Shown here in pieces: positions 35,885-44,788 of a stretch of 64,000 bases of DNA. The position numbers were made by a program, and so were the translations under genes. The first letter of the stretch is position 1; each line of letters starts with the position of its first letter. The notes below the pieces were generated by a model. It was not told the origin of the DNA. It was given only the letters and a program-made list of their open reading frames with translations, and searched no databases. Origin of the DNA: Dichetophora obliterata (lineage: Eukaryota > Arthropoda > Insecta > Diptera > Sciomyzidae); contig OY986438.1 in the NCBI GenBank assembly GCA_963920525.1, positions 192,351,462-192,415,461 of the forward strand, given 5' to 3'.

Positions 35885-36694
35885 ATGCAGTGTCCGACGC
35901 GAAATAACTTTTGTTACGTTTGTGGCTTATTCGCACCAAGTAAAAATTTCAAAAATATTACTAAAACAGTGGTGAATTCTTTTCAGAAAATATTTAAGAC
36001 TGCTTATGTTCCTTACTTGTGGTATACTCCGGAAGTCGTGTGCGACTATTGCTACAGAAATTTGTGCAAGTTTACTGATGGAAGGTCAACAATAAAGTAC
36101 GCTGTACCAACAATTTGGCTACCACGCACGGAGCACTGCAATGAATTGTGCTACTTTTGTGTAACTTTTGCTCAATCAAAAGGGTACCAATACATTCACA
36201 GCAACAAAATTCGCTACGCTAATGTAGAATCGGTAATTCCAGCAGTTCTATACTCACCAGAAGACCGTGTAGCGGCTTCAGTGGAGATTTTTGACAATGT
36301 TCCCGAAATAAGCGATGCAGAATCAACAGTTGTACCAAAACTGCTATCAACTTTTCTTCCATCGAATGCGAGAGTCCACAATTATCGGAATTTGTGGCAA
36401 CACCCAGTGAAATTAGGACTGCAATGCCGCATTTTATAACGCAAGCCGACTTCAATGACCTCGTACGAGACGGAAATTTGTCGAGGAGAACAGCAGAACT
36501 CTTTGCATCACGCTTTAAGCAGTGGAATATAGTGGCGGCTGATTTTAAAATAACAGCCGCTCGTGATCAATTCCATATGACAACCGCAAAAATAATAGGC
36601 CTAAATTTCTTTAAAAACATTAAAATTTTTAATGTAACAATTCTTTATTTTTATAAAACAAAAGTAATAAAAAAAATTGTTTTTTTAACGAACT
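35885..36694 (+). pseudogene. Cys-rich (ZAD-like CxxC) transposon-borne protein, frameshifted and truncated
   Basis: Start chosen at ATG 35885 (MQCPTRNNFCYVCG), because the 21 upstream codons are AT-driven. The N-terminal ~75 residues have FCYVCG and VCDYCYRN, a CxxC...CxxC arrangement recalling ZAD-type zinc-binding domains. A third pair, LCYFC, follows about 40 residues later, then an acidic Ser/Glu-rich linker. A frameshift around 36350-36400 moves the reading into another frame containing FITQADFNDLVRDGNLSRR and TAELFASRFKQWN. That motif resembles (from memory, unchecked) uncharacterised multi-copy proteins of aphids and Hydra with an NDLVRDLNLSK-type signature. Similarity seems to end near 36590; the remaining codons to 36694 are AT-rich. 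The gene lies wholly inside the 35166-36862 element and shares its strand orientation. Function unknown; a DNA-binding or element-encoded accessory role is inference. Confidence 0.7.
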
Positions 36695-36865
36695 GAAACC
36701 TTAAAAAAACGATAACCATTAAAAAAAATATATACTTCAAACTTAAAAAAAAAAAATTCTGACGTGTACATGAAAATCGCCGATACACGTGTATTTTTAT
36801 TTTTTATCCCCTTTCCGAAAAAGTAAATTTGGTTCATAGGACAGAATGTGTGTAACACGGTGTAA

Positions 36866-37179
36866 TGAATTGTAATTTTATACATATTCTTAGAATTTAT
36901 AATGCACTCTGAGTTTAAAATTTGGTAATATCGTATAAAAACTCTCCCTCACCTCCCATACATATGTAGTAGGAAGTCCAATCTTGGAAGCTTTTCTCGA
37001 TCCTGGGATTATCGGGATTGAAAATATCAATCCCGGGACTAGTTCGGGATTAAAAACTTTAAGAAGTAAATAATTCAAAACATTTTAATACAATTTTTTA
37101 TTACTTATTACTTGAAAATAAAAAATGTACATTAATTAATTTATAAATCAGCAAAAACAAAAACAAAACAAAACACATT
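36866..37179. other. AT-rich stretch with GGGATT-rich terminus
   Basis: TAGGAAGTCCAATCTTGG at 36970 and several GGGATT/AATCCC motifs to about 37030 mirror sequence at 39110-39208 (reverse complement TAGGGAAGCCAATCCCGG). This may be one end of a 2.2-kb element hosting 37180-37607 and 37713-38684. No matching 8-bp duplication was found, so it is left unpaired. Confidence 0.4.
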
Positions 37180-37607
37180 AAGGGTACTCACAATTCGTTG
37201 TTTTCAGTGTGGTAGAAAAACCCCGTGGTATTGATACTACACTTTACCGGGGGGTTTATATGTTTTTTGTTGTTTTACATGAAATTTCTAAAAACCAAAA
37301 GTGTTGCAATTTTAAGTAGTCCAATGATATGTTTAACGAACGTGGTTTTTAAAGTTCCATAAGCAACTGATCGGTTGCAAGTTATTTTCTAATTTTCAAA
37401 ATGCAAGTTAAACTTTTTTAAGCCATATATTAATAAAATATATCACATTGGAAAGTATATTTATTTGCATTGTAACAAAAAGCTAAAGTCGGAGGTTCCC
37501 AACTAAAAATTATGTATAAATAAATGTTCATAGTTGTGGTTTTCAACTATGGCAAAAAAACCACAATACCACGATACCACGATAAATGTATATTTGTGAA
37601 TACCCTT
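37180..37607. mobile_element. 428-bp MITE with AAGGGTA ends, ATT duplication
   Basis: Terminal repeats are AAGGGTACTCACAATT and AAGGGTATTCACAAAT, flanked by ATT at 37177-37179 and 37608-37610. The start AAGGGT-CTCA resembles the 15769 and 21252 MITEs, so these may be one superfamily with 3-bp A/T duplications. Subterminal CCGTGGTATTGATAC and CCACGATACCACGATA blocks are also mirrored. No coding. Confidence 0.75.
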
Positions 37608-37712
37608 ATTGTTAGTAAACACAAAAAAACTTTAATACTATTAATGATTAGCAAATTGTATTAATTTAAAGAACAAAAACTATAAAAAAATAAAACACAC
37701 AACAGCTTAGGG

Positions 37713-38684
37713 CAGAGCCGTAGCCAAGAGGAGGTTTTCGGAGTTCAATCCCTTCAGAGGGTCGAAATTTAAATAAAATTTAATGAATTGAAATAATTAT
37801 TTCATTGAATCACTTTAATATATTCTAAAAAACTAAAAAAATCATATGTACAATTATATACAATCAACTGAAGTTGTGTTTACGTGTAAAAGTCTTTGTT
37901 ATGAGTTGAATCATGTAAGCAACAATAGTGAAAATCAATGTATCGTGATTTATCGGATTAAACGCGATACGATCACAGTTATCATCACTATTGTATTCAT
38001 TACCCTTGACATCGGCAATTTTAGATGTTGGTAGAAACTTAATTTTTATTTTTTTTTTTATACTTAAGAAAATTTTCCAGGTACGTATATTTTTTTTTTA
38101 ATATGCATAAATTTAAGAAATTCTGGCAATGAATACAAGCACTCAAAACCTTTCCAACGATATCTTAAAAGTAAGATATAGTAAGTAAAATATTAATATA
38201 ATGAAGTTATTTCAATTTGAGTGAGAATTAATTAAAAAAAAATCAAAAAGGCACGAAAAACAGCATTCTCTTAAATGATACTGAAAAAATTTAAAATTTT
38301 TTGATACAGATTAGAAGAGCCTTTTCCGGCCTTAAATATTTGACAATTTATTTATTTTACAACTATTCTAACAGACAATATGTTTACGAAAATTATTATT
38401 TTTTGAGGTTTTTTCAAAATGTTTCAGTTTACTGGTGGCTATCGTAACAGAGAAAATATTTTGGGAATCATAAAAAAGACCAAAGTAGTTTTTTAGAGGG
38501 GTAAAAATAGAGCTTTTTGAATGCAAGTCGAGGTACCTTAATATAATTACTTACATACATAACATTTAAAAATCTTAACTTAAAAATGAAGTGAAAAAAA
38601 ACTTATATATTTTAATTTTTTAATTTTGAATAAAAAAATTTTCTTTAAAACCCCCCACATGGGTAGATCCTGGCTACGACCCTG
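37713..38684. mobile_element. hAT-type non-autonomous element, 972 bp
   Basis: The left end CAGAGCCGTAGCCAAGA and the reverse complement of the right end CAGGGTCGTAGCCAGGA match at 14 of 17. Flanking octamers GCTTAGGG and GTTTAAGG match at 6 of 8, consistent with an old target duplication. A C-rich run lies just inside the right end. Only a 62-codon unrecognised frame is inside. This is an older, decayed insertion. Confidence 0.7.
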
Positions 38685-38692
38685 GTTTAAGG

Positions 38693-39672
38693 TATTATTT
38701 TTTTTAATTATTTTTAAAGTTATACTTTTAAAGCTGATCAACGCGTCTTATTTTTCATTAGAGAGTTTTGTTCAGATATTATTACAAGTATAACTAGCTG
38801 ATGAGAAGCAAAGTTCTGATTCTATGCTAGTTACAGAAATAAGTACGATAATCGTAAGCAATTTGTAAGTTTCGATCACAATTGCCTTCACCACAAAAAA
38901 AAATATTTCCTAAGTCAGAATATCTGACACTTTTGAAATGCATAGCTGACTTCCCACTGCTGCAAAATCTTCTAAAACTTTGCAAAGTCTTTGCTCAAGT
39001 GATTCACACTCAGCGTCCTAACAATCCTTTTCAGCCTAAATAAAAGGTTTTTCTAATTCTATATTCAAATCAACTTAAATTGAAATGGTTGTATTTACAT
39101 TAATATTTGTAATATAAATTTTGTATTTAAAAATCCCAAGATCCTGAAAAAAAATCCTGGAATTTAAAGAGGTTTAAGTCGTCCGAGATTCCGGGATTGG
39201 CTTCCCTACAAACCTTTACAAATTCCTCAGAAATGTATGTATTGATTAAATATTTCACACATAATCACATAATAGAATTTTGCAAACTTGAATGAAACCC
39301 ACACCTATCCTTAAGAATTCATAGGTAACTATGCTACAGCGACTTCTGGTGTTCAAATTACACGCAAAACAAAAAGCATTAATATAAAGTTTTGAGCCCG
39401 AAAACAGCTATATAAAATAGGGTATCCAATCCCTGGATTCCTGACTTAGTCCCGACAGTCCCGGGATTGCAAGGCCTAAAATCGCGGGATTTTCGGGATC
39501 TCGGGATTGCATCTACAAAAAAATTCTAAAATATTCCTACAAAAAATTCAATGAGGCTACCTAAGAAAAAACTAATGTGTTTTTAAAAAATTTTAAAATA
39601 AAAACCTTTTTAAAACTGTTTGTACAAAATAACACAATAGGCCTTACCAATAGTCATTTTAATGTCGACTCT
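38693..39672. other. AT-rich stretch with GGGATT motifs, no gene
   Basis: GGGATT/AATCCC clusters at about 39125-39208 and 39418-39510 have TAGGGAAGCCAATCCC and TAGGGTATCCAATCCC starts in opposite orientations. They look like ends of a repeat family, but complete copies cannot be delimited. Confidence 0.4.
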
Positions 39673-40445
39673 AACAGCCCTATTCTGGAAAAGTAGCAAT
39701 TTTTACCCAGTATTTTTAATATTTCCTTGTGTTTGTTGTAATTTTTTGATTTGAAACAAAATTTGAAGCTCAACAATAATAAATTTTGATAAAAATTGTC
39801 ACCTGCTTTTTAGATAGTGACAATTTCATTAACCCATTCCTGGCGGCTCCTTAACTACCGGACCAAAATCGATGAAACTTCGTCCAGAGTCTATATATGG
39901 CCCTAAACTTTATCTGGCAAAATTTCATTTAATTTAAATTAAATTTTTACCTCCAAAGGTAAGGGTTGGGCGGCCTGGTGCATTTTTGCCAGACCTGCTC
40001 ATTTTAAAAAAGCAAACGGGCTCTAAATTTATTTTAACATAAAATTTAAAACTTATAATAGTTTTTATTAATAAGCATTTTGCGATATTGCAATTTGAAA
40101 TATTTTTCCGGACTTTCAAAAATAAAAAAAAACCCCAAAAATTACGACGCGCCGTGGGCGTAAAATCCAAATAAACGACCGAATCGACTCAAACTAAAAA
40201 TAGTTTATATGGTCAAAGGTCCATACAAACATAATCCTTACAGTGTCAGGTAATATCACTTTCGCGCTCACTTGGAGAAAATTCTAAAATTACTGCTGCA
40301 AAAATGCACAAAAATCTGGAAATGGGTTAATAAGTTTTGGTTCACCACCTTCAAATTTTGTTTTGAAAACAAAAATTAAAACAAAAACACATAAAAATAT
40401 TAAAAATACTGGGTAACAATTGTTACTTTGCCAGAATAAGGCTGT
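39673..40445. mobile_element. AACAGCCCTATT MITE, second copy, split by another MITE
   Basis: Both ends match the 23179-23446 element (AACAGCCCTATTCTGG at the left; complement ending CCAGAATAAGGCTGT at the right). The split is at the central TTAA: left half to 39832, right half from 40327. With the insert removed it is about the same length as the intact copy. It sits between further inverted sequence (GCCTTACCAATAGTC at about 39640 and its complement at about 40535). Confidence 0.85.
39829..40330. mobile_element. piggyBac-type MITE, 502 bp, inserted at TTAA
   Basis: TTAA at 39829-39832 and 40327-40330. Ends are CCCATTCCTGGCGG and CCCATTTCCAG, similar to the 3623-4160 family. The host MITE's intact copy at 23 kb shows a single TTAA at this exact point (CATTAACAAATTTTG), which confirms a TTAA target duplication. 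A 78-codon minus-strand frame inside is unrecognised. Confidence 0.9.
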
Positions 40446-41236
40446 AAATTTAGTGTAAGATTTTTGAACCTAAATTCTATAAAAATAATGTCAGTAAAGC
40501 TCACACTCAATTTAGAGTTGGCATTAAATCGACTATTGGTAAGGCGCAATATGTTAAACACATGATAGCTACTTCCTAAGAAATACTGAAATGAGTTTTT
40601 AATAATATAAGAATAAAAATATTTTTTAACCAGCTGTAAAAACTATGGCGTGATACCACCTTAGAAATACCTTAAAAATTAAAAAAAAAACAAAAATTCC
40701 TTAAATAAGCCGCACAAAATATCACAAAATTCTTACTTGATTATACTTAAATTATTATTTTCACTTTTTCTAACTAACACACCAGCCAATATTTTTACAA
40801 AAAACTCAATTTTTAGAGGTTATTTCAAACCATTGAAGCTCAAGGATGGCCATTGCTAGAGTCTAAATATTTGGGGAATCATCATAACATAAACCAAGGA
40901 TTATTTTGAGGAACTGCCCCGAACATTTATGTATATATATGTTTTTCTAAAATGTCTGTTTTCGTTATTTTACTTAAATCAATGCTTGTCGTCCTCCTCC
41001 AAATGAAGCGATTGAATCGATTTTTTATATTTCTGCTTTAACAACCCCCCCCCCACCCCCCGTCCCCTCATCAGCCATCTGAATCCACAGCTTTGTAAAC
41101 AGCTCACATTAGTTTAAATAGAAATTGAGTAGGGAAATTAACCCCATTGTATCACAATGGGTCTTATTGGCTTAAGTGTGTCTCTGCAAAGTAACAGCCA
41201 CTTTAACCTAACCTAAAATCCCCCCTTATGAAACAC
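40446..41236. other. AT-rich stretch ending in a LINE-like tail
   Basis: A C-rich run at about 41045-41068. At about 41150-41216, TTATTGGCTTAAGTGTGTCT and CAGCCACTTTAACCTAACC resemble the 3' end of a fly non-LTR retrotransposon with a CCTAA-type tail. No coding sequence is left. Confidence 0.45.
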
Positions 41237-41447
41237 CTATCTACGACGTTGGTCGAGACCGTTTGTTATCAATGGCCAATACATTGGCGTCGGAAGCGGC
41301 GGCCTAGGGGGCAGTTGCCCCCACTTTTTAAGCTAGATATACAAAATTAAAAAAGAAAACTTCATAAGTTATTCAAAATGTCAGTTTTTTTACAACGATA
41401 ATATTTTTGTATTATATATTTTCCTCTTATTTCTCTCTTCTTCATAA

Positions 41448-41962
41448 AGGCCGCTTTACATTATCCTACTGTGTGTTAACACATTTCAAAATATTCATGT
41501 GTGATAGAAAGTGAGATGGTGTAAACAACGGAAAGCAATGTGTGTTCTGATTTTTTTGGCATGTCTTACAGCATTTTATTTTTTGGTTTGTTTCTAATTT
41601 CATCACACATTCTATCCCACCAGAGATGCATTTTACCATAAACTTACTTGAAATTTATTATTTAAGTGAGAAAATTTTAAACTCGTAATGTATTTTCAAA
41701 TGGAATAACAGAAGGAAGCAGTTTTACAGCTTATTGAACTTTAAAAGGGGCTAAAAACCGATTCATTACTCAAATTTTCACGTTTTAGTGTAAAGTTTTA
41801 GTGTAAAGTATAAAAATGTGGTGCGACTCTGTGAGATAGTCTGAAAGCGAAAACTTAATTTCTTCATACAAAAATGAAAAACGACAGCATGATGAAATTC
41901 AATAATACTTTCGATCTCACATGTGGTAACACACAGTAGGACAATGTAACCTAGCTTGCCGA
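41448..41962. mobile_element. ~0.5-kb MITE inside the hAT element
   Basis: Inverted ends share TTACATT(A/G)TCCTACTGTG followed by TGTTA(A/C)CACAT: left at about 41456-41483, complement at about 41923-41953. Outer bases (GGCCGCT and GGCAAGCT) are less well matched, so the limits are approximate. The 70-codon frame inside is unrecognised. Confidence 0.7.
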
Positions 41963-42139
41963 TAACCATTTTCTTTCTCTGTACTTGCAAAAAGATAGAA
42001 CAAAATGTAGAGTTTCTACTGCAAACCCACCACTTCAGTTTTAAAGCACCCTTAAGTATGTAGCTTAATGCTTGTTAATTTTGCAACTCTGGTAAGAAAA
42101 AATTTGACAGTTCTAGGGGCTTTCCATATTGGACGACAT

Positions 42140-43206
42140 GTTGTGCGATAAGTTAGATGGAAAACTAATGGGACTATTTGATTGAGCGTTCGAACGATCC
42201 AACTTGTAAAGCAACATCATTAATTGCAAGCTCTCAAGCAGGACACATCCGGCTAATAGCTAAGCAAATTTTAGATGCCCTAACAATTGAGCAGTAATTT
42301 TACATAATTGTACAATATTGTGCAATCGGCAGAAAAAAACCAAAAATTTCGACTATCGTCGAAACATACATGTTGTACAATCTGCCATGTTGGTCCAATG
42401 TTTTGAACCATGCGAAAGCCCCTACTGTGAATTAGCTGATGAAAATCCACCTCGACGCTTTGAAGAAACATCAAATCCGGTTCCTTCAGTATAGTTGCCA
42501 TTATATGATCGGCTACGAAAAGATTATTTCGAAATTTTAGATCTTCTCTCAAATGAGATAACGGCTAGATTCGATCAAACAGGTTGATATTTTACTTTTT
42601 TTTAATTTTTGCAAGTTTACACCAGCTTCACTCAACCGACTCACTTTGATTTAACATTCGGTGAGTCGGTTGAGTGAAGCTAGTGTAAGCTGGCACTTTG
42701 TAAATCTTATTGTACATTTAAACAGATCTTGACACTCTGGAATCGTTGGAATATATTGTAATCGAAGCCTTCAACGGAAAAGTGCCTTCTGAACAAAATC
42801 TAAAAACAAAACTAGATCTTTATGCAGATGACTTTGATGTGAGCGACCTCCACGCGCAACTTAAATTGCTGAAGCAATACCTGGCCAAACACCTTCAAAT
42901 AGTAGTGGCATTGTATCTTAATTTGCAAAAAATTCGGATACTGTAAAAAAAAAACTATTAAATTAAGTTGAAAAACTTATTGCTGTGCTTTTGACTGTGC
43001 CTGCATCAGCAGCTTCATCTGAGCTTTCTTTTAGTGCACTAAGACGACTTAAAACGTAACTTCGAGCAACTATGACACAGAAACGAGTCACTCATGCGGC
43101 ACTTATACACATTCACAAAGATTAAACTGAAGAATTTAATTCGATGGAGGTGGTGAAAGAGTTTGTTTCTCGCAAGGACAGAAAGAAGCATTTTGGAATA
43201 ATTTAA
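42140..43206 (+). pseudogene. hAT transposase relic (ZMYM1-like), with a probable intron
   Basis: Plus-strand remnants. About 42140-42480 is interrupted by stops. Then LRKDYFEILDLLSNEITARF is followed by a probable intron: donor ACAG/GTTGAT at about 42579, acceptor AAACAG/ATC at 42725. Coding then joins in frame to LDTLESLEYIVIEAFNGKVP and LKLLKQYLAKH. After stops, the C-terminal dimerisation region appears: TVPASAASSELSFSALRRLK, then LRATMTQKRVTHAALIHIHK, VVKEFVSRKDRK and a stop at 43204-43206. Several nonsense codons show it is dead. The 90-codon minus-strand frame at 42280-42552 is its shadow. Confidence 0.82.
42617..42688. repeat. 72-bp hairpin repeat in the hAT intron
   Basis: Arms of about 28 bp: TTACACCAGCTTCACTCAAC then CGACTCAC, and its complement, differing at two positions, with a 16-bp loop. 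The same CTCAACCGACTC motif recurs singly at about 54793. It lies between the inferred splice sites of the hAT relic. Confidence 0.8.
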
Positions 43207-43911
43207 ATTGATATAACTTTTTGTACCTTATTGCATTTGAACCATGTAAAGATATACCTAGTCTTGCTTTATAAAAGCAACAATTATTTCTTATATTTTC
43301 ATATTACCATATGAAAGATACTTTAAAGAATGATCTCTAATATTGAAATTGGAAGAACTTTTAAAACTAATGAAATTTTAATATTTTTTATATTTTTTTT
43401 TATTTTAAACTAAAATAAAAAAGTTGTTTATTCACATTCATGTTTCTTTGAAGAAATTTTGGTGAACTTTTTTTGCACCACCATTTGTACTGCCCCTCCA
43501 GATGAAATTCGCTTCCGACGCGCTTGGGCCAATACTATTTTTTGCCACGAAGAGAAATCCTGTAATTATTCATTGCATCGTCGAAGATATCAACGCCTCC
43601 CATTCGTTTGTTGTATTGATAAATAATGTCTAGTTGCTCTACCATTACCACCTTTCGCTGCTTTCTTTCATAACGGCGCACGTGATGCTTCAGTTCGACT
43701 TCCAGATAATTAGACGATACAGTAAAGCGTTGCAATTGAATAAAAAAAGCAATCAGAAAACGACTTTAATGATTGAAAAAATATGTGAATACTTACAGCA
43801 TTGTTGTTCCAACGAATTGCAGCAATCTTATTGTTATGATCGTAGATTGTATCTGAGTGGCCTTTATTTTCTTTGTTCAATTCTTTCGGCTTCATGAGTG
43901 ATGCTTTGTCA

Positions 43912-44258
43912 TAGGGATGTCAGTGTGTACAAAATTGTACACAATTTAAAATTAATTACTATAACTGAGCTAATTATGTTTCTAACGGACTATTGAATCA
44001 AGTTAAAAACTTTTTCACTTCGTTTTTCAAAAAACCATAAACCACACTTTTTGGAGCCATTTCAATTTGTTGGTCAAATTCACTCACTTTGCACAATTGA
44101 AAAACTGAAATGGCGGTTCAATGTACTAGAGATGTCAGTTCACAAAAAACATCGATATATCGATGCATCGATTTATTATACATCGAGTGGATAATTTTCG
44201 ATGCATCGAAGCAAAACATCGATATTTTCGATGCATCGATGTTTTTCCGACATCCCTA
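43912..44258. mobile_element. hAT-type MITE, 347 bp, duplication CTTTGTCA
   Basis: Perfect 8-bp duplication CTTTGTCA at 43904-43911 and 44259-44266. Terminal inverted repeats are TAGGGATGTC at both ends. The right third is a nest of CATCGAT/ATCGATG palindromes (about 44148-44240). Removing it rejoins the piggyBac reading ENRTDK to ASLMKPKEL on the minus strand. Confidence 0.93.
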
Positions 44259-44788
44259 CTTTGTCAGTTCTATTCTCACGCACGGTGTCATTAGCGAAGT
44301 ATCCCTCAGCATTGAGGCGGACCATCAGTTTGTGGGAGGTGAAAAAATTGTGAAATGTAAATGTAAATGTGGTGCTTAGGCTCAGCACAAAATCGCATCA
44401 GTTGCATGACGACATTTTTGCCGAGGTCCAAATAGTTGTCTTAAGATTGAATTGCACCCGAATACGAAAGAAATTGGAAACAGTCACCTTCCGATTAACA
44501 AAGGTCCCAGAATTTGAATCCGAAACGAATCGGTTTGCCGCGTATAAACATTTTGCAGTTGTGCTTGCCGAAGAAGGCTATCATCTGCTCGTCAATGCTA
44601 AGGTGGTGAGCAAACACCCCGAATTGCATACATTTTCGATTGAGAATAGCATTGAAGGAAGCGATTTTAGCAAAATTGTCATTTTTTTTTTTTTGAAGTG
44701 AAAACTTCTTTAGGCGCGTTGAACGATTTTGGTAGAGGGTAAAACATTGGTTTGCATCATCGTATTTTTCCAAGGAAATCGTCCACAA

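Larger units (their letters stand above)
35166..36862 (+). mobile_element. 1.7-kb element with long inverted repeats and TAA duplication, carrying a Cys-rich gene
   Basis: The ends are CACGGTGTTACA (left) and CACCGTGTTACA (reverse complement of right), flanked by TAA at 35163-35165 and 36863-36865. The inverted repeats are long, about 125 bp, and well conserved. Both arms contain CTGTCCTATGAACCAAAT, ATACACGTGTATCG and GATTTTCATGTACACGTCAG, then an A/T homopolymer and AAGTTTGAAGTATA. Inside are a 136-bp hairpin (35665-35800) and a broken Cys-rich gene (35885-36694). A 3-bp TAA duplication fits PIF/Harbinger-type insertion, but the encoded protein is not a Harbinger transposase I recognise, so the class is open. 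Confidence 0.88.
41282..43526 (+). mobile_element. hAT element, 2.2 kb, 8-bp duplication GGCCAATA
   Basis: Perfect target duplication GGCCAATA at 41274-41281 and 43527-43534. The left end CATTGGCGTCGGAAG and the reverse complement of the right end CAAGCGCGTCGGAAG are the terminal repeats. The target is the piggyBac pseudogene (its TATTGGCC, Tyr-Trp-Pro codons, on the minus strand). The element carries a degraded ZMYM1-like hAT transposase on the plus strand (to 43206) and two smaller repeats (41448-41962 and 42617-42688). Confidence 0.93.
41237..44788 (-). pseudogene. piggyBac (PGBD-like) transposase pseudogene, split by two hAT insertions
   Basis: Read on the minus strand from 44788. An N-terminal block is followed by LSIDEQMIAFFGKHN (first catalytic Asp) and IRGKPIRFGFKFWDLC. 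A decayed stretch (about 44390-44500) leads to FHNFFTSHKLMV, where the usual DNFFTS Asp is His, and DTVRENRTDK. After the hAT MITE (43912-44258) comes SLMKPKELNKENKGHSDTIY, then KIAAIRWNNNAV, then VSSNYLEVELK, then YNKRMGGVDIFDDAMNNYRI with the third Asp. Next is RGKK-stop-YWP, where the family has Trp at the stop (TGG to TAG). The second insertion (41282-43526) splits the YWP codons. The frame resumes at 41281 as YWPLITNGLD and decays. Frameshifts, the nonsense codon and the lost Asp make it non-functional. Confidence 0.9.

Noticed and set aside
37713..37770. tRNA or SINE head suggested by GGAGTTCAATCCC
   Set aside because: The GCCGTAGCCAAGA word is the hAT-like terminal repeat with a partner at 38684; no A-box in the right place.
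36970..39208. A 2.2-kb element bounded by TAGG-AAG-CCAATC ends
   Set aside because: Ends are similar but no target duplication matches and a third similar end lies at 39418; kept only as unpaired repeat ends.
42280..42552. 90-codon minus-strand gene
   Set aside because: It is the antisense shadow of the hAT transposase relic on the plus strand.
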